Positions 61,148 to 64,000 of a stretch of 64,000 bases of DNA are shown here, one piece after another. The position numbers and the translations under genes were made by a program. Source of the DNA: Tolypeutes matacus (taxonomy: Eukaryota > Chordata > Mammalia > Cingulata > Chlamyphoridae). The stretch covers positions 149,700 to 213,699 of the forward strand of contig JAKSZT010054582.1 in the NCBI GenBank assembly GCA_026826555.1. Reading direction: 5' to 3'. How positions within the stretch are numbered: position 1 is the stretch's first letter; each line of letters begins with the position of its first letter. The notes beneath the pieces are model-generated. The model was not told where the DNA came from, made no database searches, and saw only the letters and a list, made by a program, of their open reading frames with translations.

Positions 61148-62340
61148 TCATATTGGTTTTGTATCCTTAGTTGTACAAACTGTAGATTTATATGATTGCA
61201 TAGTAACATTTAAGCGTTGAGAGAGTAGACAATGAATGAGAGCTATTATGAATATTATGATTAAGAGGATAACAAGTGCCTTTTTCAGGATATCTTGGAG
61301 CCAAGGTCCCCATGACCCTAGAAGCCAACCAAAAAGAGAATCAGACCTATCAGATTTGGGAGGTGTGTAAGCTGATTTGGCTGCTTCCCTAGCAAGGGCT
61401 TTTACTGCCACTACCTCTTGGTAAACTTCCTTTGACTATCATTACAAATACACACTTGCACCTCCTTGGGGAGCCAGAATTTAGTCTAATTATAGGGGTT
61501 GTGTAGGCTTATTTTGTGAAAGTCCAATCCTTTGTCAGTTATTGAACTGATGGCCTGTGCTGGAAAAGAGATCGATTTTTCTAATTCTAAAGCTACATTT
61601 TCTAATACAATTTATAAAGTTATAATGCATCTTTCAGCACTGGAGAGAGCTTCACCACTGCTAAGGGGAACAATACCAAGAACAGAACACCCAGAGGATT
61701 ATCTTGGGTTAACGAATTTTCCACGTTCTATTTAGAACTCTCTCTAGTCTGGCAATACTCTCTTCATGAGTTTCCATAGAATTGGAAGACGATAAGAACG
61801 GTCAGTTTTTAATTTTCCCTTTTGGAAGTTTATCATAAATAGCCATTTGGGGAACAGTATAATCCATAGAACAGGACCCAACCCAATTAATGGTAAATAT
61901 ATTGTATATATTGCATTCACATACAAAATAATGTTCTTGAAGAAGATAATAAGAGTATCTATTACCTTTAAGGAATTGGGTGTAAACTGTAAAAATAGGA
62001 TCATAGCCATAATCATCTTCATTGTTATCTAATATCTTGGTCTCATTTAATCAATGGTTTCCTTTGCTTCACAAGCCCACCAGAAATTTCTGACTTGAAG
62101 CTATAATTCCTTGTGTTATTAAAACCTTGGAGGTACTTGGAGAAAAGCTACAAGGGGTCTGACTTCTATGTTATGTTCCTGTCTCATGAAAGTAAAAAAG
62201 AGCCTCACCATATACAGTAAACATTTACTATGCCCTTTAGGGTGGTCATTGTTATCTGTCTGGTTTCTAGCAAACCACTATGTCCCTTGGGTTAAAGAGG
62301 TCACACTGAGGCAGGCTAGAACAGGTACTTGAGGGGAAGG
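61148..62340 (-). pseudogene. Endogenous gammaretrovirus-like env relic
   Basis: The minus strand carries a decayed envelope gene. The last open part (61148-61411, 87 codons) has a Trp-rich membrane-proximal segment, a hydrophobic span of about 20 residues and a short cytoplasmic tail, the layout of a transmembrane envelope subunit. Just upstream (about 61440-61520), out of frame, is a Gln-Gly-Gly-containing segment like that before the disulphide motif of gammaretroviral envelopes. Weak surface-subunit-like sequence extends to about 62340. Stops and frameshifts are frequent, and no fusion-competent protein can be made. It looks HERV-H/F-like, an inference from general layout. Confidence 0.65.
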
Positions 62341-62379
62341 AAAAGGTGCCATGGGAAAGCATTAGGGCAACAAAGATAA

Positions 62380-62837
62380 AACAGCCAGTCTTATGTCAAC
62401 CTTCTCCTTTTGGTTGTCCATATGTGCTTGTGCCTGCATTGAAGAGATACAAGTAATAGTGGAAAGTCCCACCAACAAGGAAGGAGGCTACTGCCCAAGG
62501 TAAGGTGCTTAAAACAATAGTTAATGAGAAGCCAATTTGTACCGCTACCCTGACCCGCACTCAGGTTGGCAGACATATAGAACCAATGAGAATTTTTGTT
62601 TCCAATCCTTCTTTAGCATATTACAGGACCAATGAGAATGTTGCAACTTACAAATCTTCATTTACTTGGAGGAAGGAAGGGGGGAAGCCTTAATAAAGCC
62701 ACATCCTCAGACCCAGAGCGCATCTCCCTCTTGAGCACACTTGCACTCCCATCTTGAGTGAATACTTTTTCTTTATATTAGACTCTTTGCTTGCATGCTT
62801 AAACTGTGGTGCATCCTTAACTTCTTTCTTACAACAA
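62380..62837 (+). mobile_element. Probable 5' LTR of a gammaretrovirus-like provirus
   Basis: Two 'accaatgagaat' CCAAT-type boxes lie at about 62582 and 62630, and AATAAA at about 62692. A short U5 of about 140 bases follows and ends near 'cttacaaca' at 62837. It is oriented on the plus strand, with a leader and gag start following. The left boundary is uncertain (62350-62400), and the mate LTR lies outside the window. Confidence 0.6.
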
Positions 62838-63687
62838 TTCCAATATCCGGCCAGCAACATCCTTTGCTGAGCCAGCCAGTAGCACTTATATCACTCACCT
62901 CCATCGGACGAAGACTGGTATATCTTGGCCTCTAATCAGAGCCTTTTTTGCCCTCCTTTGTCTGTTCACACTCTCCTCCTACCACTTCAAGAAAGTTCCT
63001 GGATTGCCTTCCACAGGGCATAACCTCAGTCTATTCAGAGTCCTCTGGCTCCCTCCTCAGAGGTGACAGGGGCTAGTCCAGACACCATGCAGATTCAAGG
63101 AGACTCTGGGTGGCAGGTAACACCACCCTTGAGATCTGACTGAGGACACTCCCCAAGTAATGTAGGAGTCTGCTTGTATTATGAAAAAGCAACTCCACCA
63201 CATTCCACAAGCTTTTAAATGATGTGTACCCCATATACACACTATCTTGTCCTATACTGTCCCCTTAAGTATGTTCTCATTTGTGATTCTCTTAGGCAAG
63301 AGAGTATTAGTTCCTTTCTGGGCTTTTATTTCTGGCTCTTCTGCCCCAGTTTATGTCAAATCACTGGGTGAGTTTCCTCACCCCAAGTACTATTCCTCTG
63401 GCCACCATTTCAGCACATCACTTATGCAGTACTCATAAGGTGAATGCCAGCTTGGCATTTTTTGTCTCAGGTTTCCCGTAGGCGACTGCAATCAACCCCT
63501 CCCAGCTTGACTTAGACATCTCCCAAAACTATAAAGACATTGCAGAAGCTCAGCAGACAAGGACCTTGATTTCTGGAATGCTGAGCATTTTTTTTTTTTT
63601 TTTTTTTTTTTTTTACTGTATTCGGGACATTAACTGGAAGGTCAGTTGGCCTGACAGGCGTTTGGTTTATTCTTGTCCCCTAGGAAG
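62838..63687 (+). other. Retroviral leader region
   Basis: About 850 bases lie between the LTR end and the gag start. I could not identify a clear primer-binding site right after the LTR. A run of 27 T lies at 63588-63614, unusual for a leader. Long leaders of this kind occur in HERV-H-like gammaretroviruses. Confidence 0.5.
63588..63614. repeat. T27 homopolymer in the retroviral leader
   Basis: An uninterrupted T-run, flanked by 'ctgagca' and 'actgtattcggg'. It may be slippage expansion, or the tail of a tiny insertion on the minus strand. Confidence 0.95.
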
Positions 63688-64000
63688 ATGGGCACTTCAT
63701 CCAGCATCCCCGTAAACTCTCCCCTGAGATGACTTCTTTGAAATTGAGATGATCTGCCCACTGAAGCTCTGAAAAAGGAGAAATTAATCTTCTGCTATAC
63801 CACGTGGCCTCAATATAAGCTAGAAGATGGACAGGAATGGCCATTAAATGGGACCCTCAATTACAAGATCATACTTCAGTTGGATCTCTTATGTAAGAGA
63901 AAATGGAAGTGGATGGGAATCCCATATATCCAACTTTATATAGCCCTATATTGAGAAAAATGTTTAAAGGGCTTTTGCCACTTAAGTTAAGCATAAGCAA
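63688..64000 (+). pseudogene. gag start (matrix region) of an endogenous gammaretrovirus, runs off the window
   Basis: The ATG at 63688 follows 'taggaag' and begins MGTSSS, a glycine-2 myristoylation-type start. A frame shift or stop occurs within about 25 codons. Further on, 'WPQYKLEDGQEWPLNGTLNY' and 'ILQLDL' match the conserved matrix pattern (Trp-Pro, then an asparagine-tyrosine and an ILQLDLF-like block) of class I retroviruses of the HERV-H/F type. It acts in virion assembly in exogenous relatives; here it is broken. It continues past 64000. Confidence 0.75.

Noticed and set aside
1..64000. A previously undescribed multi-gene system such as a defence or biosynthetic cluster
   Set aside because: No intact gene and no operon-like layout; the sequence is mammalian intergenic DNA dominated by retroelements.

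Overview
The window looks like nuclear DNA from a xenarthran mammal, most likely an armadillo (Dasypus). It is AT-rich and dominated by L1, and it carries tRNA-derived SINEs of the armadillo DAS type (53.79-53.97 kb, 27.8-28.4 kb). It also carries many copies of a poly(A)-tailed repeat that I take to be xenarthran. The species call is inferred from repeats, not from a coding gene. I see no intact protein-coding gene.

The only cellular gene relics are three class II olfactory receptor pseudogenes, all on the minus strand, at about 18.3-19.2, 34.25-35.17 and 49.45-50.41 kb. Each has frameshifts and/or stops. The window is therefore probably a decayed stretch of an olfactory receptor cluster.

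Layout. 1-10 kb: an old minus-strand L1/HAL1, an LTR fragment, an L2 relic split by a retroposon, then mostly unannotated sequence. 10.2-15.3 kb: a long copy of the poly(A) retroposon (called XR here) followed by an L1 with a long 5'UTR whose ORF1 start is fused in frame to the ORF2 end; the L1 runs into a 307-base assembly gap. 15.6-17 kb: one arm of a large inverted repeat. 18-24 kb: olfactory pseudogene and quiet sequence. 24-34 kb: two minus-strand L1s, the second about full length and interrupted by a SINE array and two XR copies; its 5' end is the other inverted-repeat arm. 34-38.9 kb: olfactory pseudogene, solo LTR, quiet sequence. 38.9-47.8 kb: old L1s, an MLT1-like LTR and a two-LTR MaLR element with a tRNA-Leu-type primer site. 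49.4-50.4 kb: third olfactory pseudogene. 53-60 kb: a young DAS SINE and three XR copies, one with a 5' inversion. 60-64 kb: gammaretrovirus-like remnants, with an env relic on the minus strand and, facing away from it, a plus-strand LTR, leader and gag start.

No genes work together here; the biology is the history of retrotransposition. The most useful observations are: (1) the XR family, roughly 1.6 kb, with nine or more copies in 64 kb, two 3'-end types, an open frame shared between copies, and hallmarks of L1-driven insertion; (2) a roughly 1.35 kb inverted duplication, about 2-3% diverged, that ends exactly at an XR poly(A) tail, suggesting retroposition of a prematurely polyadenylated L1 transcript; (3) an L1 deletion derivative with ORF1 and the ORF2 end in one frame; (4) a 47-base false duplication around a 10-N gap. 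All similarity judgements were made by eye, and most repeat boundaries are accurate only to tens of bases.
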